A stretch of 64,000 nucleotides of DNA from contig CP136068.1 of assembly GCA_032622095.1 (NCBI GenBank), positions 53,900,025 to 53,964,024 of the forward strand, read 5' to 3'. Both the position numbers and the translations under genes were made by a program. Shown in pieces: positions 32,913 through 44,473 of this stretch. The notes under the pieces were generated by a model, which had not been told where the DNA came from, ran no database searches, and was given only the letters and a program-made list of their open reading frames with translations. The DNA is from Siphonodentalium dalli. Lineage: Eukaryota; Mollusca; Scaphopoda; Gadilida; Siphonodentaliidae. The stretch's first letter is position 1. The number at the start of each line of letters is the position of its first letter.

Positions 32913-34344
32913 CTAAACCGTTTAGCACAGACCACAGTCCACTTCACTCATCCGATCATCACCAAACTTCATATTTATCTTGATATTGATCTATCAGATG
33001 AGAGCTATCAAATATTTTTTTAATTTCATAGGAAAAAATGGTCGCCAGCGGCCATATTGCATTTACGTTATATTTTATCGCGTCATGTCGATATCTAGTA
33101 TTACTTAGAAATTTCACCTTTCCAGATTCATAATTGCTCCATTGACTGTAACAGATGAAATTATTCCCCTCTTCGGATAGAGTGTCACTGAAACTTTATT
33201 TTGTCAGACTGTCTGTATAATCACTGATTATATATGGCAATAATCTGTAATAAGATGTAGCACTATTTTATTTTATATTTACATGCAGTGCTGTTTTTAT
33301 ACATCAATTCTTATCCCCCTAGATCATCATGTGATCGATCATACATCGCGCGAGGACCTGGTTGAATTAAGGGGGGTTTTATGGATCACTTCTGTCCTCA
33401 AGCTAGATTATACTTATGACATCTAATGGCATGTTTCTAACGTGGAGGGTTAGATATGCTTGAGAAACCACCACTCTTTAATTCACACCAAGTTCTCAGC
33501 TGTCATGTTCGGATATTAGAACCCATAGCCATGATATATGGTTTATTTTGTGTATACTAGTAATATAGTTATTTTCAGTACCTTTATATACCAGTACTGT
33601 GTATAACAATGCATATAAATTAATCCATGTATACATGTATATTGATTCAACGGATTCAGTGGTTTTGTCCATCAGTCTATCAAATTTGCGGGGAAAACAT
33701 GGCCACAAGCAGTACACCCTGCTAAATTTCGAATTTGAATCAATTGGCGCACCCTGCAGCCAGCTTTTATTGGAGAACTTTTTCTTATGTGGATATTTTG
33801 GGTCACCGCTAGATGTGAGCCATATTTTGTTCTCAAACTGTCCTTGTGAAGACATCACTGCCAGCGGTGATCTTCAATTTTACTATTTTTATGGCTAAAT
33901 AATTTGGTTGATCCTACAGACGACACCCCTTGTCCGATCGTCATCAGATTCCACAATTATCTTCTGGATAACCAGGGTGAGAGTAATCTAATTTTCCCGA
34001 ATTTCGTTAAAAAACATTACCACAGGCAGCAATTTGGTATCTTACTCTTTGATCCTCTTTTGCATGACTGAATTGTTTAGCAACTGTACAGACATATCCC
34101 TCATCTGGTTTTTATATACATGTATATCTCTTCATGCGGATAGCCAGTATTACGTAGGTACTCCAACTTTCTGCATTCCTGTCATCATTTGAAATATAAA
34201 TATTTACCTGATACATGCACCCTTCAAAATTTGTTTCGTCGTATCTATTTTAATGACCCGTATGGTAATATTGATACAGATATATTTGTCAAACATTTCT
34301 TTGTACAATATACAGGTATTTAGTTTGTAACTAAATCTAGAAAT

Positions 34345-34858
34345 ATATAATAGTAGCTCGTGGACCCCACTTCGTCCGGGATGTTCCCCTCTGATTTTCG
34401 GAGAAATGCGCGATTTAACCTTGAATTGACTATTTTAAAGGTGAAGGTCATGTCGGGGTCACGATTTGACCCGTCCAAAACACTCCCCGGACAAAAGTCA
34501 CGACAAAAGTACCCGTCGAAATCCGCTCGGCTTTATACCCGATTTGACCTTGAATTGACAATTTTGAATGTCAAGATCAGGTCATGGTCATGATTTGACC
34601 CACCCGAAACACTCCTGGGACAAAAGTAACAGTAGGTATCAAATTTCGTTGAAATACTTCCGTTTTACCAGATTTGACCTTGAATTGATCTTTTTGAATG
34701 TCAAAGTCAGGTCGGGAGCAAGATTTGACCCGTCCAAAATACTCCCTGGAAATAATTACCCCTAGGTATCAAATTTCGTCAAATCTGTCCGGCAGTTTTC
34801 CCGGCCATAGCTAACAGACAAACAGACAGACAAATGTCCAAAATATATATTAAACTAG
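34345..34858 (+). mobile_element. GACA-tailed element with 130-bp monomers, unit 1
   Basis: Head TAGTAGCTCGTGGACCCCAC with TTCGTCCGGG; three monomers of 129-130 bp each starting GATTTGACCTTGAATTGA (34412, 34541, 34671); tail CAGACAAACAGACAGACAAA then AAAATATATATTAAA. Related monomers appear inverted at 60070-60370. Non-coding; non-autonomous element of unknown class. Confidence 0.65.
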
Positions 34859-35235
34859 CTGATGTACTCGACTTCGTTCGGGCTAGTTAGGGATTTTTTT
34901 TGTGATCGCCTCCATCTGGACAGTACCCAGTATATACAGCGTCTGGCCAAACTATTGTTCAATTGGTCCAGAAACATGCCTATATCAGCACGTTCGAGAA
35001 CATGGTCCCACGTGAAATTGGACCCGTCCATATTGCTCCCGGGATCGAAGTAGTCCTACACACAAATTTTTAGTCGGATCGGTCAAGGTCCAGAAACATG
35101 CCTATGAGCGAGGTCAAGTTGACACGTTAAATACCAAATTCGAGCAGTGTTAGACTATATAACACATACACACATGCATTCACGCATACACACATACATA
35201 CATACATACATACAGACAGGTGTTTCAAAATGTAT
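34859..35235 (+). mobile_element. Second GACA/CATA-tailed element, unit 1
   Basis: Head ACTAGCTGATGTACTCGACT followed by TCGTTCGGGCTA; body with two GGTCCAGAAACATGCCTAT segments about 120 bp apart; tail of CATACATACATACATACAGA type. It is joined head-to-tail to the element at 34345-34858. Confidence 0.65.
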
Positions 35236-35244
35236 AATCGATAG

Positions 35245-36136
35245 CTACAACAATTCTATGGTAGATAGTTCACGGCCGACCTGATGCATGCATCTTAGTT
35301 TTCTTGTTGAATATGATTCTGACCCAATTGCTAGCTCTACCAGTCGAGTATGTAACTCGGACAGAGTATACAATTCTGTACCACCTCCAGACTCCAGCCA
35401 TGCACACAACGAATCAAATGAGCGTTGCATTTCGACACTTGGTGTTCTGCCCTGTGGTTTTCTCTCAGATGGTTCCTCGTTTATTTCTCCTAAGAACATG
35501 GAGAAACAAGATGCATGATATACGGCTTCTGCAGCAACGAGATCAATGCAACTTAGAATGCGTTTCTGAACCTTCAATGCCCACGAATCATCTCTTATTC
35601 GGCAATGTTCTAAAACTCTGTCTCTAATAGGGAGAGTTGTTACTGTTCGCACTTAATTGCCTTCTACCGGGATGACGAGGATCTGAAATGGCACCCTTTC
35701 CACATATGAAACAGTCTTCTTTAAAATTAAATGGGTCTTGTTTAGACCTCATTTTCTTAGAGAGCGGAACCGTATCCATACACTCAGGATTGACACTGGA
35801 GGTTCGTTTCCTATCAGTGAAATCACGCCTACAGTCTTTATGGACCAAGACCTTACCAATGGGTGTGGTTATTTGTTGCCCCTTCAAATATTCAGATAAG
35901 TGGTGATATCATCGCTTATCAGAGAAATCAATCAAAGTCTCCAATCCTTTTGCCATAACTTGTACCAATGGCTTGTCCTTAGTGTCCAGATTACATTGAC
36001 ACATGCTATGAAATGATAAGACGCACATGTCCTCTTGAAAGTTGCTTGCCCCTACATACGGGGTTGGTTCTGCCATCGCCGAACACGTACCAGACCAAAC
36101 CAATGAGACTATAGTATGATAATTAAACAAACTCAA
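35245..36136 (-). pseudogene. N-terminal Cys-rich exon(s) of the multi-domain gene, unit 1
   Basis: Three open pieces. Piece one (36136-35909) ends at an in-frame TGA after a GLETLIDFSDKR segment. The same frame resumes as 35887-35624 with VHKDCRRDF and a CFICGK motif, probably zinc-binding. After a one-base frame change, 35652-35245 carries RDRVLEHC, DLVAAEAVYHASCF and a segment ending YSTRKLRCMHQ. A GT directly after that CAG (35280-35279) would be the splice donor and gives phase 0. The pieces match the N-terminal order I recall for the family. Confidence 0.65.
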
Positions 36137-37825
36137 CCAAGAACAGTGCAGTTTCAGTGTACTATAAGCCTTCTTCGTATGTTGGCACCGTTAGGTTTCA
36201 ACAGAAGGCGAAAAATAAGCACAATGTCACACAAAAACCTACCAAAATAACTATATTAATAAATTATTTGTCACTACACGCTTGAAGAAACAATCGCTAC
36301 GTTCTATTTGATAGTTGTATTGCATCATTACATAAATCATTGAATTTATCGCCTTGGACCATTAAAGAGCGTTCAACATGAATTATTTCCTGATATGGTT
36401 AAAATAAAGAGCGTTAGTTTACACGTAGGCCCATCACTTCGTCTTTCCACAGTGTATCGTTACGTTCAAGCAAGAATGATAAATTCTAGACTGACTCTTT
36501 ACTTTGTAGTTTAATGAAACCTATCAAAGAGCGTTTAATTAAACGGAATTTAATCATGATATACGAAATACGTTTTACATTGTCCATATTTATGTAAATA
36601 TATTATCTGATGGCGTGGCAATTATATAATCGTTCATTATATATACATACTAGCCGATGAGCCCGACGTTGTCCGGGCTATTCAAAAACCAAATTTCAAG
36701 TCGACAGCTCTACGCGACTCGAGTAATGCAAGCATAATATTGCTTGCTTTGTCGCACCATTTTATATTATGTCCACCGATGATAAGGTCACTTGTGGAGA
36801 CGGCATATATAAGCCATATGGGCTTACAGCCGAATCCACTCCCATACACAAGGAACATGGTAACATGAATTACCAATATATTATATTGTATCAAATTATT
36901 ATTGGGAATAAATATTATTAAACCAAATGTTATGTTGTCGAGACATCTTATTAAGTTTTGTGTATATGGCTGAGATTTCATTATGGTTGAGTTTTATGGC
37001 ATCCAGTGCCTAAACGACATATTGTACGACTTAAGCTGCATACGAACATGAGCCCATTTCTTCGCTTTCCTAATGGTGCTGTGGAGTGGTGTGGGATGAG
37101 AGGTCTGATTTTGTATGTTATTGCAAGAAGTTTTGCATGTGTTGGTTGTTGTGGTTGTAATAGTTTCCTGATTGTTGAAAGGAGCTAATCATTTTGCAGT
37201 AGGTCGCTTCCGAAGGAGATAGTGGGACAGTTCTGGTATTGTTACACTGAATGTGTGCACCCAATGATTGTAAATCGGGAATAATTCTCCTTCAGACTTG
37301 ATTATCACACCATAGTTCAAGTGTTGTATGTTTGAAGATGATGCTTCACAGCCTATATTGTCTGGCTGTTGAAGGGTTGAACCCGGAAAAAATTCTTAAC
37401 AAGCTGAATTTGGTGTCATTCGAAGCAGAATAGCCCCCTGGTGAACATATCCAAAATCCGCTTAAATCCGCTTTCGGGAATATTTTTAATTCAAGATGGC
37501 GTCCAACATGGCCGCTTGAAAATTTCGAGAATTCTATTGTTTGACACCAATTCATTACCTGTCATTATTAAAACTATCAACCCGTGTTATAACCAACATT
37601 TCTTTTGTAGTGTATATAATATATTTCCAGGGCAAACTATGTTGTTTCCGAGTAAAAGACCTAAACATGGCGTCCAAAATATCAGTCAAAACCGGAAAAT
37701 ATGTGTTTTTCTAATATTTTCCCACTAACTTTCCATATTATGAATCTATTGACTTTGAATCTCCTACCTAACGAAATATAAATCTATTGAGGGGTTCAGA
37801 TTGCTTTCTAGTGATAAAGCCACAT

Positions 37826-38026
37826 TCAATCCAGTTCCTGATCAACAACCGTTTGCTCAAAATTCGTGCAAATCTCCCCACGACAATCCCCACAGGCAGT
37901 GACACACTTAAGTCCATTTTTCCGACAGGAACATTGATTTTTGCCACAAGGATTTCTTGACAACATTTTACAATTGCATCGAATGAATTTAAGAAGATGT
38001 TCTGGCGCTGGTTCTAGGTCAGTCAT
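37826..38026 (-). CDS. CXC-like Cys-rich tail of the multi-domain protein, unit 2
   Basis: Translation identical to unit 1 (IRCNCKMLSRNPCGKNQC and the following Cys pattern). Confidence 0.6.
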   Translation of the reverse strand: MTDLEPAPEHLLKFIRCNCKMLSRNPCGKNQCSCRKNGLKCVTACGDCRGEICTNFEQTVVDQELD

Positions 38027-38071
38027 TGTTGGGATAAGTATTGACCCCTGCAGTTGCCATCCCCAATGTCA

Positions 38072-39001
38072 TCAGCAACAACAACTACCTGTGATTTTGA
38101 TGCTGATTCTATGGACTGTGTGATGAGCGTCCCGTAGCGCCTTGCTGAGTAGATGTATAAACTGCTGCTTGTTCGTTTCGTTCGAAAGAAACACTTCTTT
38201 ATTGTTGTGAACCTGCATAATATCGGTCAGATGGACATCAGCACAGGGTTTGCCCACTCTTCGCTGGTGCTCATGATCCTTAATCGGTGGTCCTTGCCCA
38301 TAGCCATCGAAAACTATTGAGCAAACACCATACTTGTTCTTAACATATCTTACATAATGTTCAACCACTTGTTTGTAGTTGCATTTCTTTGACAATTTAA
38401 CTCGGTGGAGGAGAGCGCCACCATCGATGACAATAACTGCTTCCTTAGGCGATTGTATTACCTCGACACCCTCATTCAATGCATTTGCCAATTGTGCCTT
38501 GGTTGGTTTTCGTAGAGTATGTTCCTTGAACAGAGATGTTGGTACCACTGTCAGTTCATATTTGAAGTATTTGTCGATGTCTTCTTTTCGTTGAGCAATA
38601 GCTATTAGTCGTGATAACAAAACAGTGGGATTAATATCGACTCGGTTGTTTTCGATTTTAACTCCAGGTGTTAAATAACTGAGCGTCTGAACCTGCTCTT
38701 TTCTCCTTATAGACGCATCGGCAACAACGACGTTATCTAACTTCTCTTGAATTTGTGAGCCAACCAACTCTGTCTCGTTGCAATTAATTTTGTCATCTGG
38801 ACCTGCAATCAAACCAGATGAAAGGGAAATGAGCCGTGAGTCAATTGGGTCAAACGGCGCATGCCCATCGAACCATTCCTGGATACTGCATACATCAGAT
38901 TCGTCACGTCTGCCCCTAGATATGCTAAGGTCAACATGTTGTTCACTGTCTTGTGTTTTGTGTTTGTCAAGTCTGTCATTGCGCCGTGTATTTGGGCACA
39001 C
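38072..39001 (-). CDS. PIN-like part of the multi-domain protein, unit 2
   Basis: 309 codons. Keeps VCSIVFDGYGQGPPIKDHEH and continues through GKPCADVHLTDIMQVHNNKE, FLSNETNKQQFIHLLSKAL and a HHTVH segment before running out of the family frame at the polyserine/cysteine end. The upstream ATG at 39001 is inside the preceding coding block, so the true protein would not begin here. Confidence 0.65.
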   Translation of the reverse strand: MCPNTRRNDRLDKHKTQDSEQHVDLSISRGRRDESDVCSIQEWFDGHAPFDPIDSRLISLSSGLIAGPDDKINCNETELVGSQIQEKLDNVVVADASIRRKEQVQTLSYLTPGVKIENNRVDINPTVLLSRLIAIAQRKEDIDKYFKYELTVVPTSLFKEHTLRKPTKAQLANALNEGVEVIQSPKEAVIVIDGGALLHRVKLSKKCNYKQVVEHYVRYVKNKYGVCSIVFDGYGQGPPIKDHEHQRRVGKPCADVHLTDIMQVHNNKEVFLSNETNKQQFIHLLSKALRDAHHTVHRISIKITGSCCC

Positions 39002-40191
39002 CTGTACATGCTATAAACCCATTGCTGGCGTACCGATTCAGTTATTCCCCTTCCTCGCGTAAGGCCACCCCGACTCTTGATGGAACGCATCAAGACTTGC
39101 TCAATAACTAGGTCACTTGACAGTCCTGCCCAAAACCTACTGCTTCTTCGAATAGTATGAACACCATCCTCTATAAAACATTTGTATAACCACGGACATT
39201 TCTTGGGTAGGTCAAGCATCATTTGCAAAAACAAGCGACAGCTCTTCGCATAGTGCACGTGCCCAGTGGCGGCAAACAAATTCAACATGTTTCCAACAAC
39301 TACTAAATGGAGATTCCAATCTCCTGTTCTCTCAGCTCGAATAAAATCTTTCAACATTTCTATATACTCCATATACTGTAACCAAAGTTTGGATGTTCTT
39401 GGTTTCTCGCCAATGTATGTCTTGTAATATAACATAAGTTCGTTCAATTTGAGCAGTTCTATTGAATTGGAAACAGCCGAAACTTGAATGGTCCCATCAA
39501 ACACTTTTTCATACAGCTCATTTATCGCTTTCACTTCAGCCTGACTAAGCTTCTCCCCTTCGAAACTGGCAGTACCAGTTGAAGTGATTCTTTCGATTGC
39601 CGATTCTTCGACATTTGACATCGAAGGTACTTCGATATTTAACGTTGGAGGTACTTCAACATTTGATTTTGCAGATAATTCGGTATCTGATGTCGCGTTT
39701 GACCCCGCATCATCGGCTGTCGACTTGGAAATTTCATTTGAATCCTCAGAGATCAATTCACCCAACAGCTTGTTAGTAAGGGCTCCGTCCACAAGGAAAT
39801 TACCTCTGATTGCTCGCGATAATGCCTTCCCGGAAAGCACTGTGGCAACTACGTTTGAGCCATAAGCGTTTTCAAGAGCCTCGTCTAACCCCGACCCATT
39901 CATCATGGTACCAATGTTACCCATGAAACTCATCATCAGATGGAAGCCGCCGAGTCTACAAACTATTCCAAGTGACTTGGCTTCAATTATCTCAATCGCT
40001 TTGAGCCAAAGTGGCTGGTCAAACGTCAAGCATGGAGTCACAATTCCCAACTGTGTCGCATGATTCTGAATATACATCAAAGTAGAAAATAAACAAGACT
40101 CATCTGATGGGTTGAGGTCTATTATCGGTAGAAAAAGAACTTCTGACTTGGCTGAAGGTTCTGAGCGATTTGAAGAAAAGATGTGTTCCAT
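38809..40191 (-). CDS. Second central part of the multi-domain protein, unit 2
   Basis: 460 codons, differing from unit 1 at only a handful of residues (for example HIFSS for HILSS, ENAYGS for ENDYGS, PSMSN for PSISN, LDLPKK for LDPPKK). The C-terminal 45 or so residues are out of the family frame, as in unit 1. Confidence 0.65.
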   Translation of the reverse strand: MEHIFSSNRSEPSAKSEVLFLPIIDLNPSDESCLFSTLMYIQNHATQLGIVTPCLTFDQPLWLKAIEIIEAKSLGIVCRLGGFHLMMSFMGNIGTMMNGSGLDEALENAYGSNVVATVLSGKALSRAIRGNFLVDGALTNKLLGELISEDSNEISKSTADDAGSNATSDTELSAKSNVEVPPTLNIEVPSMSNVEESAIERITSTGTASFEGEKLSQAEVKAINELYEKVFDGTIQVSAVSNSIELLKLNELMLYYKTYIGEKPRTSKLWLQYMEYIEMLKDFIRAERTGDWNLHLVVVGNMLNLFAATGHVHYAKSCRLFLQMMLDLPKKCPWLYKCFIEDGVHTIRRSSRFWAGLSSDLVIEQVLMRSIKSRGGLTRGRGITESVRQQWVYSMYRCAQIHGAMTDLTNTKHKTVNNMLTLAYLGADVTNLMYAVSRNGSMGMRRLTQLTHGSFPFHLV

Positions 40192-40194
40192 GAA

Positions 40195-41037
40195 TCAAGA
40201 CCAGTTCGGTCTATGCTTCATTGCTCGATTTGAAAGCCAACCGCAATGCCATAACAAATCAGTGTTCAAACCTGGAGGCAGTGTGTATGGGTTTTGTAAC
40301 TCAAGCATGGGTCGGTACTTTATTGTGGATAATCCCAGATTTGTAGGTTTCAAATAGTGTATGATAGGCACACCCTTGTCTTCGATTAGTTCTTCAACCA
40401 CAACACGTTTGTGACGAGTGATCACTTTTGATGTATGTGTAAGCAGGGTATCATCCTTCGGAGTTGATACTGCGATTATACCCATACCATGAAATGAACC
40501 TTTACCATCAATAGTAGCGATGTTGTGGTCGACGTTATCTGCTACCCACTGAGTAAAGGTACCTGGAAAATACTCCACTAGTGTACTCTCAATACTTTCA
40601 ACCTGGATCACTGATTGCTTGTACCTGCTTACTTCGTCGTAAGTAATTGAAAACCCCAATTTTGACAGTTCATCGACAAGCCACCTTGACCCGAACACGT
40701 GATCCATTTCAACCCCAATACCAAAAAGTGTAGGGGCGATAACAGACCGGGACCTCGCAGATTGCACGATAATGTGACCAATGCTATTCTGTTTCATATC
40801 AGATGGAACAAGTATCTCCAGAAACATTTGTGAATGACGAGGAATCCATTTATTTCTGTTGTCAATATTCCGTATCTCCTCGCTGGTGGGGTAGGTTTTC
40901 TTATCATATTTCATTTCCCGCAACTTTGCCCTAATCATCTTCACAACAATTATGTCTGCTTCCTCCTCTATGTCAGCTTTCTTATCCGTATACCACTTGT
41001 GATTTATCAAGTACTTGGCCATATATCTTTGAAGCAA
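40195..41037 (-). CDS. Central conserved part of the multi-domain protein, unit 2
   Basis: 280 codons from the ATG at 41037; the first five residues (MLQRY) are an artefact of the local insertions, and from MAKYLINHKW onward it equals unit 1 except for one residue (GMGI-I for GMGI-L). It ends at the same TGA, three bases before the in-frame ATG of the next segment. Confidence 0.65.
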   Translation of the reverse strand: MLQRYMAKYLINHKWYTDKKADIEEEADIIVVKMIRAKLREMKYDKKTYPTSEEIRNIDNRNKWIPRHSQMFLEILVPSDMKQNSIGHIIVQSARSRSVIAPTLFGIGVEMDHVFGSRWLVDELSKLGFSITYDEVSRYKQSVIQVESIESTLVEYFPGTFTQWVADNVDHNIATIDGKGSFHGMGIIAVSTPKDDTLLTHTSKVITRHKRVVVEELIEDKGVPIIHYLKPTNLGLSTIKYRPMLELQNPYTLPPGLNTDLLWHCGWLSNRAMKHRPNWS

Positions 41038-43574
41038 ATGACGTTTGCTACGCCCTTCGACTTCAGCAAAATATATATACTCCCCATACCGTTATTCCAA
41101 TTTCTGTTTAAGGCGTTTTATTTCGGCCAATTTGGCCGGTTACTTCATGTGACTTTTTCATCTGACGTGTGTGTCGGATAATTGATCTGGAGGATTTATG
41201 TAAATGTTAGCCCAAACTACATTTCCAAGTAACGATGGTTTTGTTGTTTATTTTGAGGAATAATACCGCGTCAGATGAATTCAGCCCAAATATGTTAACA
41301 GTTGTCGTGTCAAACATTCGGCAGTAGGTTAGCGTTATTTAGTATTTGTGGATGTCCTTTAACATGGGGAAAATAGACTACTGCGCTTGAACGAGCATGT
41401 GAATTTGTCGTTTTTAATGTACAGCAACTTGATAATCAATAACAGAGGCATTCTCTGTCAAATATGGTCGCTCTATTTACGGTATTAATTGCGGAACTTT
41501 CTAAAGTAAACTACGCGTAAACGGATACATACGGTAAATTCTAGAATGTGCCGGAATCGGCCTAATCGCCCCAGGGCCAACTCGCCCAGTCGACGTGTGT
41601 CAATTCGGTACCTACTATAACATGTACCCGAGTCCGATACGGAATAAAAGATGTATACGGGTGTTATATAGCGTTTGGTCCGTTGTTTCTCAATGAATAT
41701 TATTGAAATTTGGTGTATATGTCCGGGCTGGGACATGGAATACAACAACGTTTGAATTGTTTTTAAATTTACAAATTTGTTGATTTTATTCAATTTGTTT
41801 TCGTTCTGAAAACACACTATAAAGTGTATATAATATAATAACGAACACGAGACATACATAATTTATAAACTGTTAACAAAAGATATCAAATTCAATACAT
41901 GACAAAGATGACTCAGTGGAGTTTATAAAGTGAACATAAAAACATTGAGGTAAGCATCTTTTTAAGGAATGCAACTTTATTTAATGATAATAAACACATA
42001 AATTAAAATAACAAACATGAGACATACATGATTTATAAACTGTTAACAAAAGATATCAAACTCAATACCTGACAAAGATGACTCAGTGAAGTTTATAAAG
42101 TGAACATAAAAATATTAAGGTAAGAATCTTTTTAAGCATTACTAAACCGTTTAGCACAGACCACAGTCCACTTCACTCATCCGATCATCACCAAACTTCA
42201 TATTTATCTTGATATTGATCTATCAGATGAGAGCTATCAAATATTTTTTTAATTTCATAGGAAAAAATGGTCGCCAGCGGCCATATTGCATTTACGTTAT
42301 ATTTTATCGCGTCATGTCGATATCTAGTATTACTTAGAAATTTCACCTTTCCAGATTCATAATTGCTCCATTGACTGTAACAGATGAAATTATTCCCCTC
42401 TTCGGATAGAGTGTCACTGAAACTTTATTTTGTCAGACTGTCTGTATAATCACTGATTATATATGGCAATAATCTGTAATAAGATGTAGCACTATTTTAT
42501 TTTATATTTACATGCAGTGCTGTTTTTATACATCAATTCTTATCCCCCTAGATCATCATGTGATCGATCATACATCGCGCGAGGACCTGGTTGAATTAAG
42601 GGGGGTTTTATGGATCACTTCTGTCCTCAAGCTAGATTATACTTATGACATCTAATGGCATGTTTCTAACGTGGAGGGTTAGATATGCTTGAGAAACCAC
42701 CACTCTTTAATTCACACCAAGTTCTCAGCTGTCATGTTCGGATATTAGAACCCATAGCCATGATATATGGTTTATTTTGTGTATACTAGTAATATAGTTA
42801 TTTTCAGTACCTTTATATACCAGTACTGTGTATAACAATGCATATAAATTAATCCATGTATACATGTATATTGATTCAACGGATTCAGTGGTTTTGTCCA
42901 TCAGTCTATCAAATTTGCGGGGAAAACATGGCCACAAGCAGTACACCCTGCTAAATTTCGAATTTGAATCAATTGGCGCACCCTGCAGCCAGCTTTTATT
43001 GGAGAACTTTTTCTTATGTGGATATTTTGGGTCACCGCTAGATGTGAGCCATATTTTGTTCTCAAACTGTCCTTGTGAAGACATCACTGCCAGCGGTGAT
43101 CTTCAATTTTACTATTTTTATGGCTAAATAATTTGGTTGATCCTACAGACGACACCCCTTGTCCGATCGTCATCAGATTCCACAATTATCTTCTGGATAA
43201 CCAGGGTGAGAGTAATCTAATTTTCCCGAATTTCGTTAAAAAACATTACCACAGGCAGCAATTTGGTATCTTACTCTTTGATCCTCTTTTGCATGACTGA
43301 ATTGTTTAGCAACTGTACAGACATATCCCTCATCTGGTTTTTATATACATGTATATCTCTTCATGCGGATAGCCAGTATTACGTAGGTACTCCAACTTTC
43401 TGCATTCCTGTCATCATTTGAAATATAAATATTTACCTGATACATGCACCCTTCAAAATTTGTTTCGTCGTATCTATTTTAATGACCCGTGTGGTAATAT
43501 TGATACAGATATATTTGTCAAACATTTCTTTGTACAATATACAGGTATTTAGTTTGTAACTAAATTTAGAAATA

Positions 43575-44087
43575 TATAATAGTAGCTCGTGGACCCCACT
43601 TCGTCCGGGATGTTCCCCTCTGATTTTCGGAGAAATGCGCGATTTAACCTTGAATTGACTATTTTAAAGGTGAAGGTCATGTCGGGGTCACGATTTGACC
43701 CGTCCAAAACACTCCCCGGACAAAAGTCACGACAAAAGTACCCGTCGAAATCCGCCCGGCTTTATACCCGATTTGACCTTGAATTGACAATTTTGAATGT
43801 CAAGATCAGGTCATGGTCATGATTTGACCCACCCGAAACACTCCTGGGACAAAAGTAACAGTAGGTATCAAATTTCGTTGAAATACTTCCGTTTTACCAG
43901 ATTTGACCTTGAATTGATCTTTTTGAATGTCAAAGTCAGGTCGGGAGCAAGATTTGACCCGTCCAAAATACTCCCTGGAAATAATTACCCCTAGGTATCA
44001 AATTTCGTCAAATCTGTCCGGCAGTTTTCCCGGCCATAGCTAACAGACAAACAGACAGACAAATGTCCAAAATATATATTAAACTAG
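43575..44087 (+). mobile_element. GACA-tailed element with 130-bp monomers, unit 2
   Basis: Unit 2 copy of 34345-34858; differs by single bases (for example CGCCCGG for CGCTCGG). Confidence 0.65.
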
Positions 44088-44464
44088 CTGATGTACTCGA
44101 CTTCGTTCGGGCTAGTTAGGGATTTTTTTTGTGATCGCCTCCATCTGGACAGTACCCAGTATATACAGCGTCTGGCCAAACTATTGTTCAATTGGTCCAG
44201 AAACATGCCTATATCAGCACGTTCGAGAACATGGTCCCACGTGAAATTGGACCCGTCCATATTGCTCCCGGGATCGAAGTAGTCCTACACACAAATTTTT
44301 AGTCGGATCGGTCAAGGTCCAGAAACATGCCTATGAGCGAGGTCAAGTTGACACGTTAAATACCAAATTCGAGCAGTGTTAGACTATATAACACATACAC
44401 ACATGCATTCACGCATACACACATACATACATACATACATACAGACAGGTGTTTCAAAATGTAT
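44088..44464 (+). mobile_element. Second GACA/CATA-tailed element, unit 2
   Basis: Unit 2 copy of 34859-35235. Confidence 0.65.
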
Positions 44465-44473
44465 AATCGATAG

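Larger units (their letters stand above)
31765..35280 (-). other. Probable intron of the multi-domain gene, unit 1
   Basis: The donor CAG/GT at 35281/35280 and acceptor AG/TATATATATTTTGC at 31765/31764 are both phase 0. They join the YSTRKLRCMHQ end to YIYFAEVEGRSNVICFKD, which fits the family order. The 3.5 kb contains only repeats: the 82-bp duplication, a 171-bp tandem pair, GGCCATCTTGG-family monomers and two GACA-tailed elements. The acceptor lacks a good pyrimidine tract, so the exact site is uncertain. Confidence 0.5.
28427..36136 (-). pseudogene. Degenerate multi-domain gene with CXC-like tail, unit 1
   Basis: Minus-strand gene assembled from open segments in a consistent order: N-terminal Cys-rich part (36136-35245), an apparent intron (35280 down to 31765, GT...AG, phase 0), central part (31764-30883 and 30879-29497), a PIN-like part (29689-28916) and a Cys-rich tail (28715-28515). 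From memory this order belongs to a family of unnamed proteins found in many copies in invertebrate genomes, sometimes labelled by their Tesmin/TSO1-like CXC tail; I cannot name it further. Lesions: in-frame TGA at 35909-35911 and 30883-30885, frameshifts near 35650, 29660 and 28941, and a large internal deletion before the tail. The multicopy nature and decay suggest a transposon-related gene. Confidence 0.7.
27401..36711. repeat. Tandem segmental duplication, unit 1 (9.3 kb)
   Basis: The unit begins ACGCGACTCGAGTAATGCAA and runs to GACAGCTCTAC, where it joins directly to the start of unit 2 at 36712 with AC shared at the joint. The two units are almost identical, with sparse substitutions. 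Unit 1 is longer mainly because it has an extra 82-bp repeat at 31819-31984. The right breakpoint lies inside a GACA-tailed element that is complete only after unit 2. Near-identity means a recent event, or two haplotypes joined in assembly. Confidence 0.9.
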
